From the NCBI GenBank assembly GCA_020444165.1, contig JAHLLK010000013.1:39939-103938 (forward strand): DNA of 64,000 nt, read 5' to 3'. Shown here in pieces: positions 1-7,802 of the stretch (the stretch's first letter is position 1; each line of letters opens with the position of its first letter). The notes beneath the pieces were generated by a model that saw nothing but the letters and a program-made list of their open reading frames with translations, was not told the origin of the DNA and did not search any database. This DNA comes from Deltaproteobacteria bacterium (GTDB taxonomy: Bacteria; Desulfobacterota; Desulfarculia; Desulfarculales; Desulfarculaceae). Both the position numbers and the translations under genes were made by a program.

Positions 1-2
1 TG

Positions 3-527
3 GCCGAGGGCCTGGCCCGGGCCGATGGCGACATCCTGGCCTGGCTCAACTCCGACGACGTGTACCAGCCCGGGGCGCTGCTGCGGGTGGCCCTGGCCTT
101 TGACGCCTGGGGGCCGGACATGGTGGCCGGCGGCTGCGGCTTGTGGCGCACCGGGGAGGCGCGGCCCCATGAAGTGCACCACCCGGCCCTGCCCCTGGGG
201 CGGGTGTGCCCCTTGCCCCTGGACCGGCTGCTGGACCTGGACGGGGCCTGGCTCCAAGGCGATTTCTTCTACCAGCCCGAGGTGTTCTGGAGCCGGGAGA
301 TTTGGCGGCGGGCCGGGGCGCGGCTGGCCGAGGACCTGTATTTCAGCATGGATTACGAGCTGTGGGTGCGCTTGGCCCGGGCCGGGGCGCGCATCCTGCA
401 CCTGCCCGACACCCTGGTGCGCTACCGGGTGCACCCGGAGCAGAAAACCTTTGGTGCGGACCTGCCCTATCTGCCCGAGCTGCGGCGGGTGAACGCGGCG
501 CTCAGGCGGCACGGCGGGGCGGCGTGA
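3..527 (+). CDS. Family 2 glycosyltransferase, 3' part only
   Basis: The frame is open at the left edge, so the start and the first part of the nucleotide-sugar domain lie outside the window; 174 residues are visible. The visible part starts inside the GT-A fold: the segment LAWLNSDD carries the metal-binding acidic cluster usual in family 2 glycosyltransferases, followed by VYQPGAL. Further on, EDLYFSMDYELWVRLARAG matches the conserved acceptor-side region, and the segment ending VRYRVHPEQ is typical of this family. It probably transfers a sugar to a cell-surface glycan, because it opens a polysaccharide locus. Its stop overlaps the GTG start of the next methyltransferase gene (GTGA), so the two are probably translationally coupled. 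The sugar specificity cannot be read. Confidence 0.85.
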   Translation, partial: AEGLARADGDILAWLNSDDVYQPGALLRVALAFDAWGPDMVAGGCGLWRTGEARPHEVHHPALPLGRVCPLPLDRLLDLDGAWLQGDFFYQPEVFWSREIWRRAGARLAEDLYFSMDYELWVRLARAGARILHLPDTLVRYRVHPEQKTFGADLPYLPELRRVNAALRRHGGAA

Positions 528-1441
528 TCGGCCTCCCCCAGAGCCCCCTGGCCTCCGGCGGGCCGATCACCCTGGTGCGCACCTATCCCGTGGACCCGAT
601 CCGGCAACAATGGCGGGACGGCCTGGGGGTGGACCTGGCGGGCGAGCTGGCCGGGCTCGGGGAGCTGCGGCTTTTCCGCTGCGAGACCTCCGGGCTGGAG
701 TTCTTTCATCCCCCCGAAGCCGCGGGCTCGCCTGCCCTGTACGAGGCCCTTTCCCGGCACCCTTTGTTCTACCAGGAAGAAAAATGGGAGTTCCGCCAGG
801 CTCTCCGGGACTTGGCCGGCCGGGGCTCGCTCCTGGAGGTGGGCGCGGGGCCGGGCCGCTTCTTGGAACGGGTCCGCCAACGCCTCCCCGGGGCCCGGCT
901 CTTGGGCCTGGAGGTGAACCCCTGGGCCCTGGAGCAAGCCCGCGCCGCCGGATTTCCCGTGGAGGCGGCGGACCTCACGGAGATCGCCGCCCGGGGCGCG
1001 ACCTGGGAGGCGGTGTGCGCCTTTCAGGTTCTGGAGCACCTGGCCCGGCCGCGGGAGTTCCTGACCGCGGCGGTGGCTTGCCTGGCTCCTGGTGGGCTGC
1101 TCCTCTTGGGGGTGCCCAACCGGGACAGCACCTTGGGCCGCCAGTACAACATCCTGGATATGCCGCCCCATCACCTGACCCGCTGGAACGCGGCCAGCCT
1201 GGGCTGGATCACGAGCTTCCTGCCGCTCAAGTTGGTGGAACTCCGCCAGGAGCCCCTGGCCGAGGTGCATTTGCCCCTCTATCTGGCCGCCAAGGCCGCG
1301 GAACTGGAGGCGCGCTGGCCCGGGGCCGGAGCCCTTTTGAGGCCTCCGGTCCAGGCCCGGGCCGCAGCCTTTTTGGCGCGGAGCGGGTTACGCCGCCTGT
1401 TGCTCGGCCACACCCTCTACGCGGTGTTTCAAAAAACCTGA
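524..1441 (+). CDS. SAM-dependent methyltransferase (class I)
   Basis: A 305-residue protein with a Rossmann-type methyltransferase core. The glycine-rich SAM loop is LLEVGAGPGRFLERV (about residues 104-118), followed by the acidic end of strand beta-2 (LGLEVNPWALEQA) and the post-II motif with FQVLEHL. PNRDSTLGRQYNILDMPPHH is typical of methyltransferases in O-antigen and glycan clusters. The GTG start at 524 overlaps the preceding glycosyltransferase stop; the frame is open further upstream, but that part lies over the glycosyltransferase. It probably methylates a sugar or lipid-linked glycan; the substrate is unknown. Confidence 0.85.
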   Translation: MIGLPQSPLASGGPITLVRTYPVDPIRQQWRDGLGVDLAGELAGLGELRLFRCETSGLEFFHPPEAAGSPALYEALSRHPLFYQEEKWEFRQALRDLAGRGSLLEVGAGPGRFLERVRQRLPGARLLGLEVNPWALEQARAAGFPVEAADLTEIAARGATWEAVCAFQVLEHLARPREFLTAAVACLAPGGLLLLGVPNRDSTLGRQYNILDMPPHHLTRWNAASLGWITSFLPLKLVELRQEPLAEVHLPLYLAAKAAELEARWPGAGALLRPPVQARAAAFLARSGLRRLLLGHTLYAVFQKT

Positions 1442-1457
1442 AGCAGCCCCCGGCCTG

Positions 1458-1964
1458 TCAGGGCACCGGAATCAGGGCGTAGCCGTGGGCCTGGTGGCCG
1501 ATGGCCGAAATCCAACCGTTGGACACCTTCTTCAGCACCGGCAACAGGGAGTCCGGGGGCAATTTGAAATACTCCACCGCGGCCATGCAAATCTCCAGGT
1601 TGATTCCCTCCTTGTGCATCTGGTCCAGCTGGGCGGCGATCTGGTCCAGGATCTGGCCCTGCTCGGGGGTGAAGCCTTCGCGCTGGGAGGAAACCAGCCT
1701 GGCCGCAGGCCCCAGGATGGACACCACGAACTTGGGCTGGGGAGAAATCTTGGCCAAGTCCTTGTCATGGTAGGTCTTCTGAATCAGCTGCAGATGCACC
1801 AGTGCCACGGCCGGATCGGCGTCCCGGAAATAGAAGAACGCCTTGACCGCCTTGGGCCCCTTCATCACCAGGTGCTCCTTGGCCGAGGCCGGGCCCGCCA
1901 GGCCCAAGGCGGCCAGCAACACCGCCATGATCGCCAGGGTGACCATTTTTACGCAGGTTCTCAT
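1458..1964 (-). CDS. Exported DsrE-like protein
   Basis: A 168-residue protein on the strand opposite to its neighbours. The start at 1964 has GGAG about 8 bases upstream and gives a clear signal peptide (MRTCVKMVTLAIMAVLLAALGLAGPASA, described by its ends: basic start, hydrophobic core, ASA cleavage site). The mature part has the layout of the DsrE/DsrF-like fold: an N-terminal strand with KAFFYFRDADPAVALVHLQL, a central KFVVSILGPAARLV and a later ICMAAVEYFKL. In this family a conserved Cys in the ICMAA-like position is often functional. Exported DsrE-like proteins are common in sulfur-metabolising bacteria, but the role is generally unknown. The gene seems to stand alone. Confidence 0.7.
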   Translation of the reverse strand: MRTCVKMVTLAIMAVLLAALGLAGPASAKEHLVMKGPKAVKAFFYFRDADPAVALVHLQLIQKTYHDKDLAKISPQPKFVVSILGPAARLVSSQREGFTPEQGQILDQIAAQLDQMHKEGINLEICMAAVEYFKLPPDSLLPVLKKVSNGWISAIGHQAHGYALIPVP

Positions 1965-2372
1965 ATTCTTGTCTCCAGGGGGGGTAAAGGGAGGAAGTTC
2001 TTGCCCGGTTTGGTCCGCGTCCGCCGGGTGACTTCCGGCGGGGTCCGGTCCACGCGGCTGGTCGTGGCGAGGCGGGCCCAGATGAGGGCGGGATTGGAAG
2101 GCCGCCACGCCGGGTGGTGGTAATTTTTCAACCGCGGGGATGCGTTATCTGGTTGGAATGGTACCTTAACTCCAGTGTAACCAGGGCCCACGCCGGCCGC
2201 CAGCCAAAAATCCAGGCCGCCGGGGCCCGGCCCCGCCGGACGGGCAATGGCGGGTGGGGCAAAAAAACATTAAAGTGTTCCGGTTTTTTGGACGTTAAGA
2301 TGTTTGGCGGCGGGAGCCGCCGGAGTGGCGTTCACCCCCGTCCCGGCATTTACCCAGACTCGGCAAGGCGGC
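1965..2372. other. Divergent intergenic region
   Basis: About 400 bases between the minus-strand DsrE-like gene and the plus-strand sulfotransferase gene, so it must hold both promoters. It is locally less GC-rich from about 2120 to 2310, with runs such as CAAAAAAACATTAAAGTG and GGTTTTTTGG. I could not pick a convincing -35/-10 pair, and see no RNA gene or repeat. Confidence 0.4.
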
Positions 2373-3446
2373 ATGACTTCTGCGGCACATCCTGATTTGC
2401 TTTTTGTGGCCGGCCCCGGAGGATCGGGCACCACGCTGTTGCGCGATCTCTTGGATTCCCATCCCCAATTGGCCGTGTGGCCCAACGAGTGGCCGTATCT
2501 TTCGCTCTATCGGCAGCACGTGTCCCGTGATCTGGCCGCGCGCTTGCTCCTGGACCGCATCGTGGCGGACCTTTTGGCCGATACCCGCAAGTTCCGGCCG
2601 GTGTACGAGCTGACTCCGGCGGACAGCCGCCCTCCCTATCCGGTGGCGCGGCTGGACCAGTTGAATCCGGGCTTCCCCGCCAAATTGGCGGCCCGGGGCC
2701 AGGAATCCCTGAACGCCCGGGAGGCCTATCTGGCCGTGGCCCAGGCCTTTCTTTGGGACCCCGCCCAGACCATGTTCTGCAATAAATCCAACGAACCAAG
2801 TTGGTTGCACGACTACTTGAGCCAGTTCCCCACGGCCCGCTTCGTGTTCATCATCCGCCATCCCGTGGATGTTTACCTCTCCAAGCTCCGGCGGCGGGCC
2901 CGGGGTTACTCCCTGGCTCCGGAGGTTTTTTCCCATTCGGTGTTCTCGCGTTCCTATCAGGAAATCCGCGCCTTTCACCAGACCCTCAGCCTGGTGGAAG
3001 GCCTGGCCGGGAAGTCTCCCCGCCATTTTTGTCTGCGCATGGAAGACCTTTTGGCCGAGCCGGCGGCCTGGCTGGCCCGGCTGGCCGCTTTTCTGGAAGT
3101 GGAGGACCACCCCAACCTCCACCGTCCCACCTATTTCGGGCAGGAGGTCATGGGCAATCTGAACCACAAACGGCCCGAGGGCCGCGACCTTCTGCCTCCG
3201 GCGGCCACGATAGACCGGGAGGCGGGGCTCACCCGGCAGGAAAAGAAATGGTTCCTGGCCATCCGGGCGCTTTTTGAACCGCATTATCCCGACCTGGAGG
3301 AAGATCTGACCTTCACGCCCGAGACCGGGTTGGAGGAGCGTTCCCGGGATTTTTTCGCCAAATACTGGGTCAAGGGGGAAATGACCCGGGCCCGGGAGGC
3401 CGAATTCCAGGAAATGCTGCAGGGACTGGCCGCCCTGCAACCTTGA
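2373..3446 (+). CDS. Sulfotransferase family protein
   Basis: A 357-residue PAPS-dependent sulfotransferase-type protein. The 5'-phosphosulfate-binding loop is FVAGPGGSGTTLLRDLLDSHP (near the N-terminus, quoted in part: GGSGTTLL), and the 3'-phosphate-binding strand is RFVFIIRHPVDVYLSKLRRR (RHPVD with a downstream Ser). LRMEDLLAEPAAWLARLAAFL matches the typical C-terminal region. The start at 2373 is chosen because AAGGCGG lies just upstream and the P-loop then falls near residue 15; an upstream in-frame start would add a non-conserved stretch. It is followed at once by a PIG-L deacetylase gene, so it probably sulfates a sugar of the surface glycan made by this locus. Confidence 0.85.
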   Translation: MTSAAHPDLLFVAGPGGSGTTLLRDLLDSHPQLAVWPNEWPYLSLYRQHVSRDLAARLLLDRIVADLLADTRKFRPVYELTPADSRPPYPVARLDQLNPGFPAKLAARGQESLNAREAYLAVAQAFLWDPAQTMFCNKSNEPSWLHDYLSQFPTARFVFIIRHPVDVYLSKLRRRARGYSLAPEVFSHSVFSRSYQEIRAFHQTLSLVEGLAGKSPRHFCLRMEDLLAEPAAWLARLAAFLEVEDHPNLHRPTYFGQEVMGNLNHKRPEGRDLLPPAATIDREAGLTRQEKKWFLAIRALFEPHYPDLEEDLTFTPETGLEERSRDFFAKYWVKGEMTRAREAEFQEMLQGLAALQP

Positions 3447-3485
3447 TAGGCCATGGGTGCGACGCATAAGAGGAGATTCAACCAA

Positions 3486-4115
3486 TTGATCATACTGGCC
3501 ATAGGCGCGCATTTCGACGATTTGGAGCTGGGCTGCGGAGGCAGCCTGGCCAAACATGTCCAGCAGGGGGACCGGGTGGTGGCCCTGGTGATCACCAACT
3601 CCAAATACGCCAACCACATGGGTGAGGTCTTGCGCCCCAGGGAAACCGCCCTGGCCGAAGGCCGGGACGCGGCGGCGATCATCGGCTATGAGGAACTGAT
3701 CTGTGCGGAGTTCACCACCCTGGAGTTGACGTTCAACAACGCCCTGGTGGAGACCATCAACCGGGTGGTGGACGATTACCAAGTGGACATGATCTACACC
3801 CATTGGGACCAGGACGTGCACCAGGATCACCAGGCCGTGGGCCGGGCCACCCTGGCGGCCGGGCGCAAAGTGAACCGCATGCTCATGTACCGGAGCAACC
3901 TCTACCTGACGCCCCACCAGTTTTTTGCTAACTATTACCGAGACATATCTAATTTTATCGAAGTGAAGATGCAGGGCATCCTGGCCCACCGGACCGAGGT
4001 GGAAAAATTCGGGGCGGGCTGGCTGGATTTCTGGCGCAACGAGGCGCGCAACAATGGCCAACGCATGGGGGTGCCCTATGCCGAGGCCTTCCAGTTGGTC
4101 AAATACCTGGACTGA
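3486..4115 (+). CDS. PIG-L family N-deacetylase
   Basis: A 209-residue zinc-dependent deacetylase of the PIG-L/LmbE type. The N-terminal motif AIGAHFDDLELGCGG carries the family's AHxDD zinc-binding and catalytic residues, with Phe in place of the usual Pro. The second metal ligand region is THWDQDVHQDHQAVGRA. I choose the TTG start at 3486 because AGGAG lies 10 bases upstream and the protein then begins MIILAIGAH, the normal family start; an ATG at 3453 would add 11 residues without a ribosome-binding site. Family members remove acetyl groups from N-acetyl-hexosamines, so it probably makes a free amino sugar for the glycan. It sits between a sulfotransferase and a WbqC-like gene. Confidence 0.85.
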   Translation: MIILAIGAHFDDLELGCGGSLAKHVQQGDRVVALVITNSKYANHMGEVLRPRETALAEGRDAAAIIGYEELICAEFTTLELTFNNALVETINRVVDDYQVDMIYTHWDQDVHQDHQAVGRATLAAGRKVNRMLMYRSNLYLTPHQFFANYYRDISNFIEVKMQGILAHRTEVEKFGAGWLDFWRNEARNNGQRMGVPYAEAFQLVKYLD

Positions 4116-4133
4116 GCCGGAAGGCGGGAAACG

Positions 4134-4841
4134 TTGCTTTTATCCATCCAGCAGCCCGAGTATTTCCCCTGGCTGGGATTTCTGGACAAACTCCACCAGG
4201 CTGACACCACCGTTTGGTTGGATCACGTACAGTTCAAGAAGCGCTATTTCGAAAACCGCAACAAGGTGCGCGATCACACGGGCTGGCGTTGGCTCCGCAC
4301 CCCTGTCTTGACCAAGGGGCGGGACGGGCAGCCCATCAACCAGGTGGAGATCGACAACAGCGCCCCCTGGACCAGAAAGCTCGTTGCCACCCTGCGGCAC
4401 GCCTACGGCCGCGCCCCGTACTGGTCGCCCGGCGGCGAAGAGCTTTGCGAGCTGGTGCTTTCGCGGCCCTGGACCAAGCTGGTGGATTTCAACCTGGCGG
4501 TCATCGAACTGCTGCGGCGCTGGTTCGGCCTCACCGGGGTCACCCGGCGCTCTTCGGAACTGGGGGTGACGGCCCAGGGCTCGGACCTGATCCTGGAGAT
4601 CGCCACCCTGACCGGGGCCGACGCCTACCTGGTGGGGAGCCTGGGCGGCAACTACCTGCGGGAGGAGGACTTCCGGGCGCGGGGCATCCGGCTGGTGCCC
4701 CAGGATTTCCAGCATCCCGTGTATCCGCAGCTGCATCCGGGGCCGTTCCTGCCGGGGCTTTCCGCCGTGGACCTCTGGCTCAACCTGGGCCCCGGCGCCC
4801 GGGAAGTGCTGGCGGGCGGCCGGGCGGACGCGAACCCCTAG
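4134..4841 (+). CDS. WbqC-like family protein
   Basis: A 235-residue protein matching the WbqC-like family of O-antigen and glycan loci. The N-terminus LLSIQQPEYFPWLGFLDKL is the family signature (QPxYxPWxGxxxK), followed by a DHVQFKKRYFENRNKVR segment and a later SDLILEIATLTGADAYLVGS. The start appears to be TTG at 4134. The family has no firmly established reaction, although it is repeatedly found with aminosugar-modification genes. It ends a run of plus-strand genes; the sequence beyond it is a lower-GC insertion islet. Confidence 0.8.
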   Translation: MLLSIQQPEYFPWLGFLDKLHQADTTVWLDHVQFKKRYFENRNKVRDHTGWRWLRTPVLTKGRDGQPINQVEIDNSAPWTRKLVATLRHAYGRAPYWSPGGEELCELVLSRPWTKLVDFNLAVIELLRRWFGLTGVTRRSSELGVTAQGSDLILEIATLTGADAYLVGSLGGNYLREEDFRARGIRLVPQDFQHPVYPQLHPGPFLPGLSAVDLWLNLGPGAREVLAGGRADANP

Positions 4842-4924
4842 CCGGGATATTTCATGGGGCCGGGTGGCTCGAGCGACAACGATTTGATTTGTTGGGCTAT
4901 TACCATCATCTATTCAGCTGACTG

Positions 4925-5170
4925 ATGGCCTGGCAAAGATCCTCGCAATTTTGGCTGCATGCTACTTTTTTTGCGCGTTGCGGCTCCGGAGAAAAAGAGG
5001 TGGACTTGGACTTTTCCCGCATAGGTAAGCCTGCGGGTAAAGACATGATCGAAGGCGTCAATGTGAACTGGTTTTTGTCTTTGGACGTGGACAGAGCAAG
5101 GATCGAGTCTTGGAGGCGGGGCTACAATTATAGCCAGCCTCATTCTTCCCTGGGAGACTTGACGCTTTGA
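4925..5170 (+). pseudogene. IS3-family transposase remnant (integrase C-terminal end)
   Basis: The end of this frame reads VDLDFSRIGKPAGKDMIEG, then NWFLSLDVDRARIESWRRG, then YNYSQPHSSLGDLTL. This closely follows the end of IS3-group OrfB integrases, which read like LDFSRPGKPTDNAFIESFNG...HWFLSL...ARxKIExWRxDYNxxRPHSSLGxLTP. Relative to that pattern a segment is missing after the catalytic Glu region (MIEG joins directly to VNVNWF), and everything upstream is lost. The first 20 or so residues of the open frame do not look like transposase. It is a dead remnant; its last codons abut the first copy of the hairpin repeat. Confidence 0.75.
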
Positions 5171-5418
5171 GGCCATTGCCTGGTGAAACACATAAAACAT
5201 GTTGATATTATGTCAAAAAGGGCTGTGAAACATGATTACGGCAGGCAATGGCCGATGCGGGCCAAGGATGGCCCGCCAAATTGCAAGCTTAAAAAAGCTT
5301 GCAATTTGTGAGGCTTGGCAAAACCCGGGCCCCCGGCAAGCTCTGCTTGCTGGGGTGGAGTCACGTTTTTGCCAAGCCGACATTGCACGGGGCAGGACGC
5401 CCCGTGCAATGCTCTCGC
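5169..5418 (+). repeat. Multi-hairpin dispersed repeat, copy 1
   Basis: A 250-base element found three times in the window in the same orientation. It begins GAGGCCATTGC and has a conserved GGTGAAACACATAAA segment, then a chain of perfect or near-perfect hairpins: GCGGGCCA/TGGCCCGC; a 14-base inverted repeat with arms CAAATTGCAAGCTT and AAGCTTGCAATTTG; GGCTTGGCAAAA with TTTTTGCCAAGCC enclosing an inner CCCCGGCAAGC/GCTTGCTGGGG stem; and CATTGCACGGGGC/GCCCCGTGCAATG near the end. Small open frames run through it only because of this symmetry. It directly follows the IS3 remnant. Confidence 0.85.
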
Positions 5419-5649
5419 TTTGTGAATGAGCCCGGTTTCACCTGGTCAAAGGCACTGCGGGAGACGCTTCAGAAAGGCCATATCCTCATCCATAAGCCGT
5501 TATCATTTGGGGTGGCCTTCATTATACCAATTACTGACTCTAAACACAGTACAGTAGTTAGGGGCAGATCGTCCAAGCAAAAATGATTTCACTGATCGAG
5601 CATTATTCAATCAGTGTTTACATGAATCCACCGCGTAACGGAGCCTTAA

Positions 5650-6342
5650 TTGTCCAGACAGCCTAGCATTTATTTTTTCCACATAAGAAAAGCAGGGGGT
5701 ACGTCACTAAATCATATCTTTTTATCCATGGGCAGTGCCCCTTCAAGAGAAAATTACCGACAGATTGTGCGGGCCCCCAATAACCAAATTATCCAGGATG
5801 GAAAGAAGTTTGTGGGCTGGAATGTCGACGAGATAAACAAGGGAGGTTTTTTCTATGCCTTTTCACACGCTCCTGCACATGTGCTCCAGTTACCGTCGGA
5901 AGTGTTTACCTTTACCTGTTTTCGAGACCCGGTTCAGAGGATTATTTCTCACTACAAAATGCTCAAGCACCTTAAAATGACTAATCATAATCACCCCTGT
6001 ATGAAAGAAGAAGGTCCTTGGCTGGGTGGATGTCTGGATGACTTCATTGAAAACATTCCACGCAACCACCTGTATAATCAGATTTATATGTTTTCTCCCA
6101 AATTGGATATCGACCAGGCGGTCGAAAATATTTCAAAATTGGACTACTATTTATTCTTGGAACGGTTCAGTGAAGGATTGGCTGGGCTCTCGGAGAAACT
6201 GGGATTTAACCTAGATCCTGTTCATTTGAGAAAAGCCAAATATCAGGAGGTGTTTGCCCCTTCTTCCCTGGAAAAGCTTCGCCATAAACTCGAACTTGAG
6301 TACATCTTGTTGGACAAAATCAGGCTTCAGCCTGAGTATTGA
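5650..6342 (+). CDS. Sulfotransferase family 2-like protein
   Basis: A 230-residue protein with the two PAPS-binding signatures: FFHIRKAGGTSLNHIF (5'-phosphosulfate loop, residues about 9-24) and FTCFRDPVQRIISHYKML (3'-phosphate-binding strand, R-D-P with a following Ser). This is the layout of the carbohydrate 2-O-type sulfotransferase family rather than that of the two other sulfotransferases here. It starts with TTG at 5650, with GGAG seven bases upstream. Base composition and codon use are clearly richer in A+T than neighbouring genes, and the gene lies between two copies of a repeat, so it is probably acquired. It probably sulfates the surface glycan. Confidence 0.75.
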   Translation: MSRQPSIYFFHIRKAGGTSLNHIFLSMGSAPSRENYRQIVRAPNNQIIQDGKKFVGWNVDEINKGGFFYAFSHAPAHVLQLPSEVFTFTCFRDPVQRIISHYKMLKHLKMTNHNHPCMKEEGPWLGGCLDDFIENIPRNHLYNQIYMFSPKLDIDQAVENISKLDYYLFLERFSEGLAGLSEKLGFNLDPVHLRKAKYQEVFAPSSLEKLRHKLELEYILLDKIRLQPEY

Positions 6343-6383
6343 TGAGTAGGGCCAAACCAGAGGTATATGGCGAATACTAAATT

Positions 6384-6632
6384 GAGGCCAGGGCATGGTG
6401 AAACACATAAATCATGTTGATATTATATCAAAACTGGCTGTGAAACATGATTACGGCAGGCAATGGCCGATGCGGGCCAAGGATGGCCCGCCAAATTGCA
6501 GGCTTCAAAAAGCTTGCAATTTGTGAGGCTTGGCAAGAACCGGGCCCCCGGCAAGCTCTGCTTGCTGGGGTGGAGTCACGTTTTTGCCAAGCCGACATTG
6601 CATGGGGCAGGACGCCCCGTGCAATGCTCTCT
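6384..6632 (+). repeat. Multi-hairpin dispersed repeat, copy 2
   Basis: It is about 249 bases long and nearly identical to copy 1 at 5169. It has the same start (GAGGCCA), the same GGTGAAACACATAAA segment and the same hairpins, with scattered changes. The central palindrome has one arm altered (GCAGGCTTCAAAAAGCTTGC) and the last hairpin reads CATTGCATGGGGC/GCCCCGTGCAATG, so the loss of one pair leaves a wobble. Together with copy 1 it brackets the low-GC sulfotransferase gene as a direct repeat. Confidence 0.85.
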
Positions 6633-6755
6633 ATGTGTTTGTTTTTACGGTTGACGACTTCCGCTTTTTGAGGTCACGTTTGGTCACTTTGACCGGCACA
6701 GCCGGACGCCTGGATTTCCTGAAATATCCGGGTTAGCCACGGAAAGGTGGGGAGC

Positions 6756-7787
6756 ATGAGAACCGTGAACTTGGGCGGTAAGCCGGTGGGCGAAGGCGCC
6801 CCGGTGTATATCGTGGCGGAGATCGGCAACAACTTCGTGGACTTCGCGGGAGCCGCCCGCCTGATCGACTTGGCGGTGGCGGCCGGGGTGGACGCGGTGA
6901 AACTGCAGACCTTCGAGGCTGAGACCATCGCCAGCCGTTCCGCCCTCTTCGACATGCCCAACACCGGGGTGATCAGCCAGTACGACCTGTTCAAGAAATA
7001 CGAGGTGGACCTGCCCCTGCACCGGGAAATCTGGGCCTATGGCCGCGAAAAGGGGATTTTCCTGTTTTCCACCCCCAGCCACATGCGCGACGTGGAGTTG
7101 TTGGAGAAGTTGGACTGCGGGGCTTACAAGATCGGCTCGGACGACGCGGTGAACCTGCCGTTCCTGGAGGAGGTGGCCGCCCTGGGCAAGCCCATGGTGG
7201 TCTCCACCGGCATGTGCACCTTGCAGGAGGTGCGGGAGGCGGTCGCCGTGATCCTGGGCCGGGGCAATCCCGACCTGGTCCTGTTGCACTGCGTGAGCCA
7301 ATACCCCAGCGAGCCCGCGGGGGTGAACCTGGCCTGCGTGCCGGCCATGGCCCGGGAGTTCGGCCTGCCCGTGGGCTACTCCGACCACACCCTGGGGCCC
7401 TTGTGCTGCGTGGCGGCCGCGGCCCTGGGGGCGCGCCTCTTGGAAAAGCACTTCACCCACGACAAGGGCGCCGAGGGGCCGGATCACATGCTCTCGGCCG
7501 ACCCGGCCGAGATGACGGCCCTGGTGCAGGGAGTGCGCACCGTGGAGGCGGCCCTGGGCGACGGGGTGAAGCGGCCCGCGGCCCAGGAAAGCTCCACCCG
7601 GCGGCACAACCGCAAGGGCTTGGTGACCGTGGCCGCCATCCCCCAAGGCACGGTGATCACCGGAGAGATGGTGGCCATCAAGCGCCCGGGCCTGGGCATC
7701 CTGCCCAAGTACCTGCCCCAGGTGGTGGGGCGGGTGGCCCGGCGGGACCTGGCCGCCGAAGAGCCGGTGACCTGGGATGCGGTCTGA
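6756..7787 (+). CDS. neuB: N-acetylneuraminate/nonulosonate synthase (NeuB-type)
   Basis: A 343-residue enzyme of the family that condenses phosphoenolpyruvate with an N-acetyl-hexose to make sialic, legionaminic or pseudaminic acid. The TIM barrel starts with YIVAEIGNNF and has the core segments DAVKLQTFEAETI, YKIGSDDAVNLPFLE, PMVVSTGMCT and LLHCVSQYPS, then GYSDHTLG and LEKHFTHDK. A C-terminal SAF (antifreeze-like) domain covers about residues 285-343 (VTVAAIPQGTVITGEMV). The ATG at 6756 has GGAAAGG 8 bases upstream. A PseG-like gene follows and an SpsF-like gene lies a few genes on, the usual set for making an activated nonulosonate or spore-coat-like sugar. Which nine-carbon acid is made cannot be read. 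Confidence 0.88.
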   Translation: MRTVNLGGKPVGEGAPVYIVAEIGNNFVDFAGAARLIDLAVAAGVDAVKLQTFEAETIASRSALFDMPNTGVISQYDLFKKYEVDLPLHREIWAYGREKGIFLFSTPSHMRDVELLEKLDCGAYKIGSDDAVNLPFLEEVAALGKPMVVSTGMCTLQEVREAVAVILGRGNPDLVLLHCVSQYPSEPAGVNLACVPAMAREFGLPVGYSDHTLGPLCCVAAAALGARLLEKHFTHDKGAEGPDHMLSADPAEMTALVQGVRTVEAALGDGVKRPAAQESSTRRHNRKGLVTVAAIPQGTVITGEMVAIKRPGLGILPKYLPQVVGRVARRDLAAEEPVTWDAV

Positions 7788-7802
7788 GGGGACGGCCGGG
7801 GC

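Larger units (their letters stand above)
4843..6732. mobile_element. Lower-GC insertion islet with inverted ends
   Basis: A segment visibly richer in A+T than its surroundings. It starts with CCGGGATATTTCA at 4844 and ends with TGAAATATCCGGG at about 6719-6731, which are close inverted copies. Inside lie an IS3-type transposase remnant, two copies of the hairpin repeat in the same orientation, and one sulfotransferase gene. No intact transposase is present. I infer a decayed mobile segment that brought in the sulfotransferase; the exact ends are uncertain. Confidence 0.5.

Noticed and set aside
5232..6671. Short open frames inside the hairpin repeats (starting MITAGNGRCGPRM)
   Set aside because: They run through inverted repeats, are open in several frames at once, and differ at their ends between copies. 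The repeat explains them better than a protein.
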